NCBI GenBank assembly: GCA_036927565.1
Contig: JAYESD010000004.1
Coordinates: forward strand, 64,230,933 to 64,294,932
Reading direction: 5' to 3'
DNA: 64,000 nucleotides
Origin: Tuctoria greenei
Taxonomy: Eukaryota > Streptophyta > Magnoliopsida > Poales > Poaceae
The first letter of the stretch is position 1. The number at the start of each line of letters is the position of its first letter. A program made the position numbers and the translations under genes. The notes under the pieces are model-generated. The model was given only the letters and a program-made list of their open reading frames with translations, was not told the origin of the DNA and ran no database searches. Shown here in pieces: positions 1-11,340 of the stretch.

Positions 1-590
1 TCTTGCAAAAGGTTGTCGTTACCACAAAACCAAAGATGATGGACAGCAAAAGAAAGTTGTGAATGTGACCATTGGCAAAAACAACGACAATGAAGCCAAT
101 CCTTCTGGGTATGGTAATTTACCATTTGTTTTTTCATCTATACATTTTCAGATTTTTTGGTTGATATTGGTGTCAATGTTCATGTGTGTTCTGATTTGTC
201 TTTATTTTCTTCTTACTATGGAACGCGGTCTTCCACCATCTTGATAGGAAATGGATCAGCTGCTTCTGTTCTTGATGTTGGTACAGTCGAACTGAAGCTC
301 ACTTTAAGAAATACTGTCTATTTGAAGAACATACATCATGCTCCAACAATAAACATGAACCTATTTAGTGTTTCCTTGTTATGTCAAGATGGTTTTAAGT
401 TATTATTTGAGTCAAATAAAGTTGTAATATTCTAGTTTGGAAACTTTATAGGCAAAGTCTATGTGAACAGAGACTTGTTCCGCCTAAGTACTTTCGATAT
501 GAATTATCATTTGAATTTTGCATCCGTGATAATAAATCTTGTGAAGCTTATGTATGGCACTCACAATTTTGTCATATTGGTTTTGACACT
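1..590 (+). mobile_element. Copia-A retrotransposon, left part (oldest layer of the nest)
   Basis: This is the internal coding part of a Ty1/Copia element whose 5' LTR and gag start lie upstream of the window. It stops at 590 in the middle of the gag-pre-integrase region and resumes at 40709 in the same reading sense, after the 5-base duplication ACACT (586-590 and 40709-40713). That duplication is the footprint of Gypsy-1 insertion. The two halves together give the usual Copia order: protease, integrase, reverse transcriptase, RNase H. Confidence 0.85.
61..590 (+). pseudogene. Copia-A protease / gag-pre-integrase, degenerate
   Basis: The reading frame from about 61 holds a gag tail after a zinc-knuckle remnant. 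The frame at 157-435 then matches the Copia aspartic protease region: the active-site position reads D-I-G-V instead of D-T/S-G-A, followed by a VHVC...LFSSY segment and the NMNLFSVSLLCQDGFKL motif typical just downstream. A stop lies at 433-435. The frame then shifts and the pre-integrase signature WHSQFCHIGFDT is readable to 590. The active-site change and frame breaks show it is dead. Family assignment is firm; the lineage within Copia was not determined. Confidence 0.75.
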
Positions 591-1015
591 TGTTGGTACC
601 CTGCGTATCGGATACCCCATGATACTGCAGGAAACGCTAAGGAGTTCCACCCGTCCGAGTTGAAGACCTCTGAAGGCTGCACTTGTTACATAGCACTGGG
701 CCCGCATCCCTCGTTTGGGTAGCTTCGGCACTGTCACGTGTAACACAAGGCCGGACCTAACTCCCTTCATAGAGAAGCTCCGATCTTGCCATGTGTCCAG
801 TGACCCGGACCTAACCCCAGTAGAGGGAAGCTCCGGTGCTGCCATGTGTATAGTGGCTCCGGACCTGCCTCCCCACGATGGAAGCTCCAGAGCCGTCACG
901 TTTCAAGCCTCCGGACCTGAGATAGCAACAAGGAGACTGGCGGATCTCCAACGGCGCGGACATTCAAGGAACAATTAAAGCTACAGTTATAAGACCTGAT
1001 TGTGTGTCATTAATG
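591..1015 (+). repeat. Gypsy-1 5' LTR, first part
   Basis: This matches 39930-40300. It contains GC-rich subrepeats of about 53-58 bp (about 715-905), each with AAGCTCCGG, CCATGTGT and CCGGACCTAAC blocks. The 5' LTR has one subrepeat more than the 3' LTR, which lacks the unit near 835-890. It is cut at 1015 by Copia-1. Confidence 0.88.
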
Positions 1016-2735
1016 TGTGAGACCTATGTGTGTTGAATACATAGGCTATGGCGATCAAAGTTTTGAATACTACCAAAACACCTTTATCATGAAGGTCCGA
1101 CTCTAGGTCCGAGCTCCAGCAAGGTCCGACGATAGGTCCGACTTGTTTTTGGGTAGCTCCGGTGAGCCTTGTCTTTAGCTCCGGCATATCTTTGATAGCT
1201 CCAACATATCTTTGTTATAGTCTGATATGTTTTTGCTATTTTTGTTAGCTTTGACATGTTTTTCTAGCTTCGGCGCTAGGTTGTACTAGCTTTGGTAAGC
1301 TCCGGCACAAGGTTGTACTAGCTTTGGTAAGATCGGGCTCAAGCTCCAGTTAGCTTTGGCAAGATTTGGAGCTTGATCGCAATGTTCCTGCTTTTATTGT
1401 TAAATGTTTCGAACTTGTTTTACATTGTTTGGAAAGATTGCTTAGTATTCATTTGCTAGGTTTTTGGCGAGTTTTGGTTGATATGGCTGATATCGTTTTA
1501 CTTTGGTTTTGCAAGATGCTTATGTGAGGTGCTCACGTACGGTGTTGTGTTCGGGACTAATTTGAGTCAAGTTGCAGACTTGGGCTCGTACGGATTGGTT
1601 GTTTGTTCATGTGTTGGTGTTGCTTGAGTTCAATACATGGATTGTGATGGGATCCATTGAACTAGTCTTAGGGAGAAGATGAGGTTCAACAACCAAGTTC
1701 GCGAGGAATTGTGGTTGAGTTGATTGAGAGGTTGCGCAACATGTTTGAATCAAGAACAATGCATATCATGAACGTCGTTGGAAGGTGTTTGCACATGTGC
1801 AAGGAGTGCATGGATGTGGCTACATGGTTCCGAGGCGTGATGAAGAGGTGTGGACATAAGAAATTGGTCGGAAAGGTCCAACCGACTAGGTTATGGACTC
1901 AGGCTGCGGCTGAGTCAGGTCTGATTCAAATATAGAAAGATTTGAGCTGGTTATATTAGGATAACGTGTGGGTCATGAATTTGGATTGCTTTAGGAATGT
2001 GGGTTACATTCCTAAGGTGTTTGAAAGTCTTAATATTGATTCTATCTGCATATAGAAGAGTCCTAGGCAGTTATGGAAAGTTTCGATTCGTGAATTGAGT
2101 AGGATTAGTGTCCTAGTTGGAGTTGAGTTGGTCTCGAGGCTGGTTATATAAGAAAGGGAGGCCAGAGCTCGTGGTGCACGACTTTGGGGTTGTTCCTCTT
2201 GTGTTCTATTGAATAAAGATTGTAGTTTAAAGGAACTTTTGTGCCTTGTTCGTCCGACGTGTTTCTGTCAAGTCTCTCTCGTCGAGTTTCTACACAACAC
2301 TACCTTGGTTCGGTGGTTTTATCATAACTCGAGTTTTACAGATCCGATTGACGTGATTATTTTTGAGTTGTCTTAAAAACTTAATTTTACATCATCTTTG
2401 AAAATGTCACGGTCATTGGATTTGTGGTTCTGATCTACACGAGTTTCTTTGCAGTGTTCCATAACTGTTTTTCTCGGGTAGGACAAATTGACCTTTGTTC
2501 GATCTTTCGACCGTAACATGAGTTTCCCTCAACGGATTTTCGTGATTCTTGTTGTGATATATTCGAGACTTGATTCTCTAATTTGTCACAGTTGAACATG
2601 TTTATATTAGTCACACACACAGTTTCTTTAACAGATCTATTTTCTGCTGAGTGGTGTTTTCGTTGCTTCCGCTAAAAAGTTTTAATCTACCATTCACTGC
2701 CCTAGGTAGCTTTACACATGCTCTTCGATCCTACA
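1016..2735 (+). repeat. Copia-1 5' LTR
   Basis: This pairs with 9104-10884. U3 holds a cluster of short subrepeats (1140-1370), variants of TAGCTCCGGCATG and TTGTACTAGCTTTGGTAAG. A TATA box lies at 2145-2152 and an AATAAA signal at 2212-2217, placing transcription start and R roughly between 2170 and 2240. Confidence 0.88.
2145..2152 (+). promoter_or_regulatory. Copia-1 LTR TATA box
   Basis: TATATAAG lies in the sequence GGTTATATAAGAAAGGG. The 3' LTR has the same box at 10279-10286, and the related Copia-2 LTR has it on the minus strand near 20057. Confidence 0.7.
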
Positions 2736-2736
2736 A

Positions 2737-2752
2737 TTGGTATCAGAGCCAC
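2737..2752 (+). other. Copia-1 primer-binding site
   Basis: TTGGTATCAGAGCCAC starts two bases after the LTR end. It is complementary to the 3' end of plant initiator Met-tRNA, the usual Copia primer. Confidence 0.85.
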
Positions 2753-2797
2753 GATGCTCTAATCTTTGTGATTTGCACGTGTTTTTGACTAATCATC

Positions 2798-3781
2798 ATG
2801 GAGAAATACTCCGCAAAACCTTGTGTCTTTAGTGGTATTGATTTTCAGGTTTGAAGGCACGTATGGAAGCCTTCATTCAGGCTCAAGGATTCGCAATATG
2901 GAATAAGGTGTACAAGCCTTACGAAGTGCAATCAAACGATCAAGTTACAGCTACAAGAGATGTCGACAACAACAACAAGGCTCGGGACTTGATCATACAA
3001 GGATTAACTCAAAGTGACTTCGACCGTGTTGCACACCTATGATCTGCATACGATGTGTGGAAAGCACTTTGCGACTACCCACGAAGGATCTAACACGATC
3101 AAGAAGGTAAAACAAGATATGTTCAAAAAGGAATACATGCGTTTTGAGATGCAACCCGGTGAGTCAATTAACGATCTCTTTGATCGTTTTAACAAAATTC
3201 ACAGCAACTTGCATAGTGTCAATGTTAACTTTTCAGATGCTGAAAATGCTAGGCAATTACTAAGTGCATTAGACATGTCAATTTGGGAGATAAAAGTCAC
3301 ATCTATTTGTGAATCTACTTTCATGAGTACACTTACATTAGATGTTCTTTATTCTAAATTGAAAACTCATGAAATTGACATAATCTCATATAAGAACCCC
3401 AACAAGTCTATTGCATTTGGTTCTCAACGTGATATGCCTAGCTCCGGCCAATCTTCATCTTGTGGTACACATGCTTTGTTGTCCTCTCTAACCCCAGAAC
3501 AGATTGAGGAGTTTCCAGAGGAGGAGCAAGTACTTCTCTCTACTAGGTTCTCGAAAGCATTGCAAAATGTGAGAACTAGAAGGAGAGGAAGCTCCGGACG
3601 TCAACGATGTTTCGAATGTGGTAAGACAGGACATTTCTATTCAGATTGCCCTAACCTTTCAGGTCCTACTTTGTGGGATGAAAAGCAAACAAGGACGAAG
3701 CACTCCTCTGCAAAAGATACGAAGAAAAAGAAGGGTTTTACAGGACGTCAGCAAGTCAAGATCAAGTCTGGAGGAGGCTGA
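2798..3781 (+). pseudogene. Copia-1 gag, N-terminal part with zinc knuckle
   Basis: An ATG at 2798 in ATCATGGAGAAATA starts the gag, but the frame shifts near 2850. The retrotransposon gag region is read in two frames (2851-3042 and 3014-3781) with a stop at about 3040. The CCHC zinc knuckle CFECGKTGHFYSDC is intact at about 3610-3650 and would bind the packaged RNA. Copia-2 carries the same protein on the minus strand at 18500-19380, which supports the assignment. Frame breaks make it non-coding as it stands. Confidence 0.8.
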
Positions 3782-4929
3782 ATACAACAGCGACAATGAA
3801 GAGGTATGTCCTACTTGCGAAGAAATATGTGATGTTATTTCTCGTGCCACTGTTATAGTTAAGAGAAAGGACAAAAAGATTAGGGACAATGCTGTTAAAA
3901 TTGAGTCACTAGAATCTCAAATTAGTCATTTGAAATCCTTGATTCCTAGTGATGATTCTTGTTCCTCATGTGATTTAATATATGAACAATTGTCCTCATT
4001 AATAAGTGCGCACACCTCCACACTTGATAAACTTGAGTTGGAAATTGAAAAGAACAGAGAGATTGGTGCACTTAATGATAAAAACTTGAAAGATGCTAGC
4101 TGTTCTACTTGTGATGATCTCGATAAGAAACTACAAGATGCTATGAATGAAATTTCTATATTGAACAATGATTTACGTTCTAATGAAGTTAAATATTGTT
4201 CCAACTACAAATTAAAAGGAAAAACTTCATCTGTCCAATAAACTTGATGACATGCATAGGACATTAGATTGGTTTTGTAATGGGAATAAGAACCTAAACT
4301 TGCTGCTGAATTCTTCCAAGCCTTGCAATGATAAAACTGGTTTAGGTTTTGATTCTCATGCTCATACTAAGGCACATCCACCTAAAATTGTAAAGTCATT
4401 AGGAAGTGGTTTGATTCAAACAGTTACTAAATAAAAAGAAGTGGTTTTCAAGTCTGCAGGAGTGTTGTCTCATTCGATGTCAAATAAAAATGTTGTTTGC
4501 TCATCTAGACATGAACACAAAGTTAATTTCCATTGTACCTACTGTGGTAGAGATGGTCATGTCATAGATTTTTGTTATATACTAGCTAAACAACATAAAA
4601 AGGAACAAATGATCGCTAGATCTCATAACTTTCATGCAAAATTTTCTGCACATGCTAAACCGAATGATAGAAACATGCAACCTGTTGTAATGAGTCAAAA
4701 ACATACAAAGTTTGCTCCCAGACCTACTGTTTTTCGTGCTACACATGCAACACCTCGTAGGTCAGTAGTTTGGTACAAAAATCCTCAAGCTTTGGCTCAT
4801 AAACCTACTGTTTTGTCTCAGCTTTCGCGTGTTATTCCTGCTGGACATCATGTGACTCAGTACTGGATTCCTAAATGCCTTTTGACTAACCCCAGTATTG
4901 AGTCATCGACGTATTGTGCTTCTATTTAG
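3782..4929 (+). pseudogene. Copia-1 gag, C-terminal coiled-coil and second zinc finger
   Basis: A Glu/Lys/Leu/Ser-rich segment (about 3800-4240, overlapping frame 3618-4241) contains heptad-like repeats and CxxC pairs (SSCDLIYEQL, SCSTCDDLDKKL), suggesting a coiled coil. A second CCHC box, CTYCGRDGHVIDFC, follows at about 4534-4575 and then a basic, His/Pro-rich tail to 4927. This long second half is known in SIRE-type gag proteins. Copia-2 lacks it and runs from the first zinc knuckle almost straight into protease. Stops occur at 4239, 4432 and 4927. Confidence 0.65.
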
Positions 4930-6491
4930 GTTACATGCTTGAGGAAGGATAACATTTGGATTATGGATTCAGGTTGCTCATACCACATGACCGGTAACAA
5001 AGAATGGTTCTCCTCCATCTCTTTTGTGTCACGTGTATAGAATGTTACTTTTGCCGATAATTCTTCAACTCCTATAAGGGTTCTGTTATAGTAAATGACC
5101 ACTACACTTTGAAGGATGTGGAACTTGTTAAAAAATTGAAATACAACTTGCTTTCTGTTTCACAACTGCTAGATGAAAATCTGAAAATTATTTTTACTAA
5201 AAATTGCTGCAAAGTTGTAAATTCAAACAGTGAGCTTATTTTTAACATGTCATGGGGAAGAGTTTTAAAAGACGATTTTGATATGTATTCCTCTAACCAT
5301 AGGTGTCTAGTTGCTAATGATTCAAAGGACTTATATTTTTGGCATCATAGACTTGGTCACGTAGGCTTTGATCATCTAACGCGTGTTAGTGCTCTTAATC
5401 GCATACGTGGGATGCCTAACCTTAAAGGGGACAAAGAAATTGTGTGCTCTTCTTGTAGACATGCTAAGATGGTTACAGGTTCACATACTCCTCTCACAAT
5501 GATCATGACAACTGAACCGAGTCAACTTTTGCACCTTGACACCGTAGGACCTTCACGTGTTCAATCTTTCGGAGGTAAATGGTATGTTATTGTGATTGTT
5601 GATGTTTATTCTAGATACTCTTGGGTTTACTTTATGGCATCTAAGAATGAAGCTTTTAGTCACTTTAGAACTTTATTTCTTAGATTATCAATTAATCACC
5701 CAGGATCTTTAAAAGCGATTAGAAGTGATAACGAAACCGAATTTAAAAATGAATTTTTTGATCACTTTTTTGACGAAAATGAAACAGATCACCAATTTTC
5801 TTCTCCATATGTACCTCAACAAAACGGTGTTGTAGAAAGAAAGAATAGAACCTTAGTTGAGATGGCTAGGACTATGCTTGATGAATATCAAACTCCTAGG
5901 AAATTTTGGGCTGATGCGATTGCAACCGCTTGTTATGGTTCAAATCGTGTTTTCTTGCGCGCTAAGCTAGGTAAAACACCATATGAGCTTCGGTTTGGAC
6001 ATAGGCCTAGTGTTACACATTTTTGGGTCTTTGTATGCAAATGCTTTGTTAAGAAACATGGTAATCTTGATAAATTTGAACCTAGATCTATTGATGGCAT
6101 GTTTCTTGGTTATCCATCTCATACTAGAGGCTATCGTGTGCTTTTACTTGACACTAACAAAATTGTGGAGACTTGTGAAGTGTCTTTTGATGAATCTAGC
6201 AAAGGTACTAGCTCAAACCTTGCAGGTATGAATTCATATCCGCAGGGGGAGAGCATTTTCGTTGAAGATGAGGAAGAAGTGGTGCTGCTGCCCGAAAATT
6301 CAGCAGCTAATGACAATGTTCCAGCTCCTGATTTTGATTCACAGCCAGCACCAACGACCACCATTGCTGGTCTAGATCCTCCTGAAGTCACAAGCTCATC
6401 AATTTGTGATGAACATGAAGAAGAAGAAGAAGCTTGTGAAGTGTCCATTCCCCTTCGGGTTCTCAAAAGTCATCCCCATAACAAATTATGA
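4930..6491 (+). pseudogene. Copia-1 protease and integrase
   Basis: The protease motif WIMDSGCSYHMTGN starts near 4954, and a stop and frame shift follow at about 5038-5090. The open stretch 5109-6491 (460 codons) carries the pre-integrase zinc-binding HHRLGHVGF...CSSCRHAKM. The integrase catalytic core follows, with the first Asp in LLHLDTVGPS, the second in RSDNETEF and the Glu in QQNGVVERKNRTL. It ends in an acidic, Ser-rich linker towards RT. Integrase would insert the cDNA into the genome. The core looks intact but is cut off from RT by a frame shift near 6480. Confidence 0.82.
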
Positions 6492-7560
6492 AGCTCGCAC
6501 GAATGAGTCACACGGTCCAGGTTTTGCAATCCAAACTCTCATGCTCATTCTGCTTTTGTTGCTTCTTTTGAACCCAAAGATATATCACACGCACTCATTA
6601 ATGAATCTTGGATTATTGCCATTCAAGAAGAGTTAGAAAATTTTGAAAGAAATGATGTTTGGAAACTTGTACCTCCACCTCAAGGTCACACTTTAATTGG
6701 AACTAATGGGTGTTTAAAAATAAACAAAGTGAGGATGGGGTTGTGGTTAGGAATAAGGCTAGGTTGGTTGCTCAAGGTTTCACACAAGTTGAAGGTCTAG
6801 ATTTTGATGAAACTTTTGCTCCTGTTGCTAGATTAGAAGCCATAAGAATTTTGTTAGCTTTTGCTGCATCTAAAGATTTTAAGCTATATCAAATGGATGT
6901 TAAAAGTATTTATCTTAATGGCTACATAGATGAGGAGGTTTATGTCAAACAACCACCGGGTTTTGAAAATCTAGATTTTCCTAATCATGTTTACAAACTG
7001 TCCAAAGCTCTGTACGGTCTCAAACAAGCCCCTAGAGCATGGTATGATAGGTTAAAAACATTATTACTTGAAAAAGGGTTTACATGGGCAAGGTTGATAA
7101 ACTCTTTTTGTGCCTAAGCATGGCAATGACTCATTATTCGTTCTAGTGTATGTGGATGATATTATCTTTGGTTGTGCTTCATGATCTTGTGTCCAAGTTT
7201 TCAGCTATGATGAGTTCAGAATTTGAGATGAGTATGATGGGATAACTCACATACTTTTTGGGGATGCAAATCAAGCAAACAAAGGAGGGTACCTTTGTGC
7301 ATCAAACGAAGTATACAAAAGACCTCCTAAGGCATTTCAACATGGACAAATGCAAGCCCCTCCGGACACCAATGGGAACAGCAACAAGACTTGAACTTGA
7401 TGAAGATGGTGAACCTGTGGATCAAAAAGAATATAGAAGCATGATTGGGTCACTTTTGTACCTCAAAGAATCAAGACCGGACATACAATTAAGCGTATGT
7501 CTTTGTGCACGTTTTCAAGCCTCCCCACGTGCTTCACGTCGCTAAGCCGTCAAAAGGATT
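6492..7560 (+). pseudogene. Copia-1 reverse transcriptase
   Basis: Frames at 6710-7117 and 7258-7545 give Copia RT: RLVAQGFTQVEGLDFDETFAPVARLEAIR, followed by YQMDVKSIYLNG (first Asp) and YGLKQAPRAWYDRL. The YVDD catalytic box is readable at about 7147-7160, inside a stretch broken by a stop near 7115 and another near 7240. Three frame breaks separate pieces that are otherwise well conserved, so the copy is relatively young but inactive. Confidence 0.82.
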
Positions 7561-8101
7561 CTCAGGTACTTACATGGAACTCAAGAATTTGGCATTTTTC
7601 TTCCTTCTTTCTCAACCGTTACTTTGAAAGTTTTTTCCGATGCTGATTTTGGAGGTTGTAGGATTGATAGGAAAAGTACTTCGGGTGCTTGTCATTTTCT
7701 TGGTAATTCACTTGCTGCTTGGTCCTCTGGAAAACGAAGATCAGTTGCACAATCCACAATCGAATCTGAATATGTAGCTGCTGCTAGCGCTTGCTCACAA
7801 ATTCTTTGGATTGTTGAAACACTTAAGGACTATGGGGTTGATCTAGATAGTGTTCCACTATTTTGTGATACCACTAGTGCCATTTGCATTGCTAAAAACC
7901 CCCGTGCAACATTCTAGAACTAAGCACATTGATATTAGATATCACTTTCTCTGTGATAATGTTGAAAAAGGAACCATTGTGCTTCACCATGTAGATACTG
8001 AACAACAATTGCCTGATATTTTTACAAAACCTTTGGATTTTACTCGTTTTCGTTACATTCATAGTGAAATAGGGGTTATGCATCCTCATGGCTTAAATTG
8101 A
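7561..8101 (+). pseudogene. Copia-1 RNase H
   Basis: Copia-type RNase H follows RT: FSDADFGGCRIDRKSTSG with the first Asp at about 7639, AQSTIESEYVAAASA with the Glu, and FCDTTSAICIAKNP with the next Asp. A frame shift at about 7905 puts the C-terminal RTKHIDIRYHFLCDNV segment into another frame, ending at 8101. The enzyme removes RNA from the RNA-DNA hybrid during reverse transcription. Confidence 0.82.
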
Positions 8102-9103
8102 GAGGGAGCTTTAAAATTTGGGATCTAAACTTAAAATAATATGAGCATAGTATTTCATACATATATGACTTTGTGATTCCTTTTACATGTTGAAAGTTCT
8201 TACTACATTACTCATGTTATACATTTTGTAGTTTTTGCCATGTCTAGTAATTGGAATAATTACTTATACTAAATCTGGTCATGATCGAACTTTCTTGCTG
8301 GTTTGAACTTGTTGCATGATCACAAGTGCTTTTAATCATAATGAATTAATCAGTAATCAACTCACACGTTGAGTTTTATGAACAAATATAAATTGAGAAA
8401 AGATCTAGAGAATATGCATGCATCACACTTCTTCTTGTGAGATGGCTTATCATTGTACTTAGATATGAACTTGGAAGAAGTTGTGTATGACTAAAACCAT
8501 GTCCTTAAGCTTCTGATTGTCAAATGACATATGCTTGGCTTGGTTGGTTATAATAAGGCAGATGCGCATATAACCTCTTGCAAATATCATATGATCTAAA
8601 TTTGTGCTTTGAAAAATAATAAAATGCAGCAACAAGTGTCATGCTTTCAGGTCTTGAAAGAGTTAAGTTTGTGAGATCATGACTTGCTAAAATTGAAAAT
8701 TACATTTGATCTCGAGCATGGCTTACACTACTTTATGTATTTCATTGTTGTGATAGTGTAAGTTACTTGATAGTATGACTTGGATAAGCTTTGTTTTATA
8801 TGTATATGTTATAATATGCTCATAACAATTAAAATTTCTCTTTTGTACCTTGCTGAATACATTGTCAAAGGGGGATAAATTGATCACACGTTGCACATAT
8901 TCACAAGTGTTTTTGGCACAATTGCACGATTCTTCTCAGGGGGAGAAGTATGCAAGGGGGAGAAATATGTATAAAGGAGTTAAATTGTTTCTATCTCATT
9001 TGATTTTAAAAAGGGGGAGAAATTGTTTTCAAAACTTTTCATGTGAATAAGCTAATGTTCGGATTTTAAGTGGTGTTGCCAATGCATTCATCAAGGGGGA
9101 TAC
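8102..9103 (+). other. Copia-1 3' untranslated spacer with five polypurine motifs
   Basis: No gene is supported here. The stretch is AT-rich. GGGGGATAA or GGGGGAGAA motifs occur near 8870, 8938, 8954 and 9011, and the true polypurine tract CAAGGGGGATACTG abuts the 3' LTR at 9093-9105. Repeated polypurine motifs are known from SIRE-type elements. Confidence 0.65.
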
Positions 9104-10884
9104 TGTGAGACCTATGTGTGCTGAATACATTGGCTACGGCAATAAAAGTTTTGAATACTACCAAAACACCTTTATCATCAAGGTCCGACTCTAGGTCTGA
9201 GCTCCAGCAAGGTTCGACGATAGGTCCGGCTTGTTTTTGGATAGCTCCGGAGCTTTTTCTTTAGCTCCGGCATGTCTTTGATAGCTCTGGCATGACTCTG
9301 TTAAGCTCCGATATGTTTTTGCTAGGTCTGACTTATGTTGGTTAGCTCCAACATGTTTTTCTAGCTTCGGCACTAGGTTTTACTAGCTTTGGTAAGCTCC
9401 AACACTAGGTTGTACTAGCTTTGGTAAGCTCCGGCGCTAGGTTGTACTAGCTTTGGTAAGCTCTGGCTCAAGCTCCGGTTAGCTTTGGCAAGATTCGGAG
9501 CTTGATAGCAATGTTCCTGCTTTTACTGTGAAATGTTTCAAACTTGCTTTAAATTGTTTGGACAGATTGCTTAGTATTCATTTGCTAATTTTTTGGTGAG
9601 TTTTGGTTGATATGGATGATATCGTTTTACTGTGGTTTTGCAACATGTTTATAAGAGGTGCTCACATAAGGTGTTGTGTTTGGAACTAATTTGAGTCAAG
9701 TCACGGACTTGGGCTCGTACGGATTGGTTGTTTGTTCATGTGCAGGTGTTACTTGAGTTCAATACATGGATTGTGACGGGATCCATTGAACTAGTCTTAG
9801 GGAGAAGATGAGGTTCAACAACCAAGTTCGGGAGGAATTGTGGTTAAGTTGATTAGGAGGTTGCGCAACATGTTTGAATCAAGAACAATACATATGAAGG
9901 TATCATGAACGTCGTTGGAAGGTGTTTGCACGTGTGCAAGGAGTGCATGGATGTGGCTACATGTTTCTGAGGCGTGATGAAGAGATGTAGACATAAGGAA
10001 TTGGTCAGAAAGGTCCAACCGACTAGGTTATGGACTCAGGCTGCGGCTGAGTCGGATTTGACTCAAATATGGAAAGATTTGAGCTAGTTATGTTTGGATT
10101 TTGTGTGGGTCATGAATTTGGGTTTTTTAGGAATGTGGGATACATTCCTAAGGTGTTTGGAAGTCTTAATATTGCTTCTATCTACGTCTAGAAGAGTCCT
10201 AGGCAGTTATGGAAAGTTTTGATTTGTGAAATGTAGGATTAGAGTCCTAGTTTGAGTTGAGTTGGCCTCGAGGATGGTTATATAAGCAAGGGAGGCCAGA
10301 GATCATGGTGCACGACTTTTGGGTTGTTCCTCTTGTGTTCTATTGAATAAGATCATAGTTTAAAGGAACTTTTGTGCCTTGTTCGTCCGACTTGTTTCTG
10401 CCAAGTCTTCCTCGTCGAGTTTCTGTACAACACTATCTTGGTTCGGTGGTTTTATCATAACTTGAGTTTTACAGATCCGATTGACGTGATTCTTTTTTAG
10501 TTGTCTTCACAACTTAATTTTATATCATCTTTAAAAATTTCACGGTCATTGGATTTGTGGTTTCTGATCTATATGAGTTTCTTTGCAGTGTTCCAGAACT
10601 TTTTTCTCGAGTAGGACAGATTGACCTTTGTTCGATCTTTCGATCGTAACTTCAGTTTCTCTCGACAAATTTTCGTGGTTCTTGTTGTGAAGTCTTAGAT
10701 ACTTGATTATCTACAATATATACAAGATTTGTCATAGTTGAACATGTTTAGATTAGTCGCACACATGGTTTCTTTAACAGATCTGTTTCCTACTAAGTGA
10801 TGCTTTCGTTGCTTTCGCTGAAAAGTTTTAATCTACCATTCACCTCCCTCTCTGGTAGCTTTACATGTGCTCTTCAATCCTACA
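9104..10884 (+). repeat. Copia-1 3' LTR
   Basis: It begins TGTGAGACC after the polypurine tract and ends CCTACA. It has an extra copy of the TTGTACTAGCTTTGGTAAGCTCC subrepeat (about 9390-9450) relative to the 5' LTR, which accounts for much of the length difference. Confidence 0.88.
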
Positions 10885-10889
10885 TAATG

Positions 10890-11305
10890 CCATATTAATG
10901 ACACACGATCAGAGAATCCTTAACAATGGTAATGCCACCATTAAGGCGCGTTATCATGCTATTAATTGCGCTTAATATTCACAGATCATGTATTAGGCAA
11001 TTAACTATCGCCAGGACCATATGTCAGGCCAGGATGATAATGTAACGGCCAACCCTTGGACTATAAAAGGGTTGCGCCACACGCTACAGAGGACAACTAA
11101 GCTCACACGCACACAAGCACCATAAACTCCTACATACAACAACACATCCCGTGGAGTAGGGTGTCACGCTCAGGAGGCTCGAACCACGTAAAACTCCTCG
11201 TATCACTGTCTTGTTCATAATCTCACCCATGCCCCAACCAATCAAGAACCTCTGCGGGCTACAATCTAGTAGAACCGTGGGAAGTGTTGATCGCACACTT
11301 TGACA
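10890..11305 (+). repeat. Gypsy-1 5' LTR, second part
   Basis: It continues the LTR interrupted at 1015 and matches 40301-40708. It contains the TATA box TATAAAAG at 11062-11069 and ends at TTTGACA. Together with 591-1015 the LTR is about 841 bp. Confidence 0.88.
11062..11069 (+). promoter_or_regulatory. Gypsy-1 LTR TATA box
   Basis: TATAAAAG lies in GGACTATAAAAGGGTTGCGCC. The 3' LTR has it at 40473-40480, so the element's transcript would start about 30 bp downstream. Confidence 0.7.
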
Positions 11306-11307
11306 TT

Positions 11308-11320
11308 TGGCGCGCCAGGA
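11308..11320 (+). other. Gypsy-1 putative primer-binding site
   Basis: TGGCGCGCCAGGA begins two bases after the LTR end. The position fits a primer site, and TGGCGC-type sites are usual for Tat-like Gypsy elements. The exact tRNA was not determined. Confidence 0.5.
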
Positions 11321-11340
11321 AGGCCCCCTGAGATTTCAAG

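Larger units (their letters stand above)
1016..10884 (+). mobile_element. Copia-1, SIRE-type LTR retrotransposon with both LTRs
   Basis: It begins TGTGAGACC at 1016 and ends in CTACA at 10884, flanked by the TSD TAATG (1011-1015 and 10885-10889). LTRs are 1720 and 1781 bp. A tRNA-Met type primer site follows the 5' LTR, and several polypurine motifs precede the 3' LTR. The long gag with a coiled-coil middle, the long LTRs and the repeated GGGGGAGAA motifs point to the SIRE/Maximus lineage. Many frame breaks indicate it can no longer move by itself. Confidence 0.9.

Noticed and set aside
1711..1935. Frames inside Copia LTRs (for example 1711-1935, 9815-10018, 20325-20585)
   Set aside because: They lie in LTR sequence present in three copies, differ in strand between copies, and are broken differently in each.
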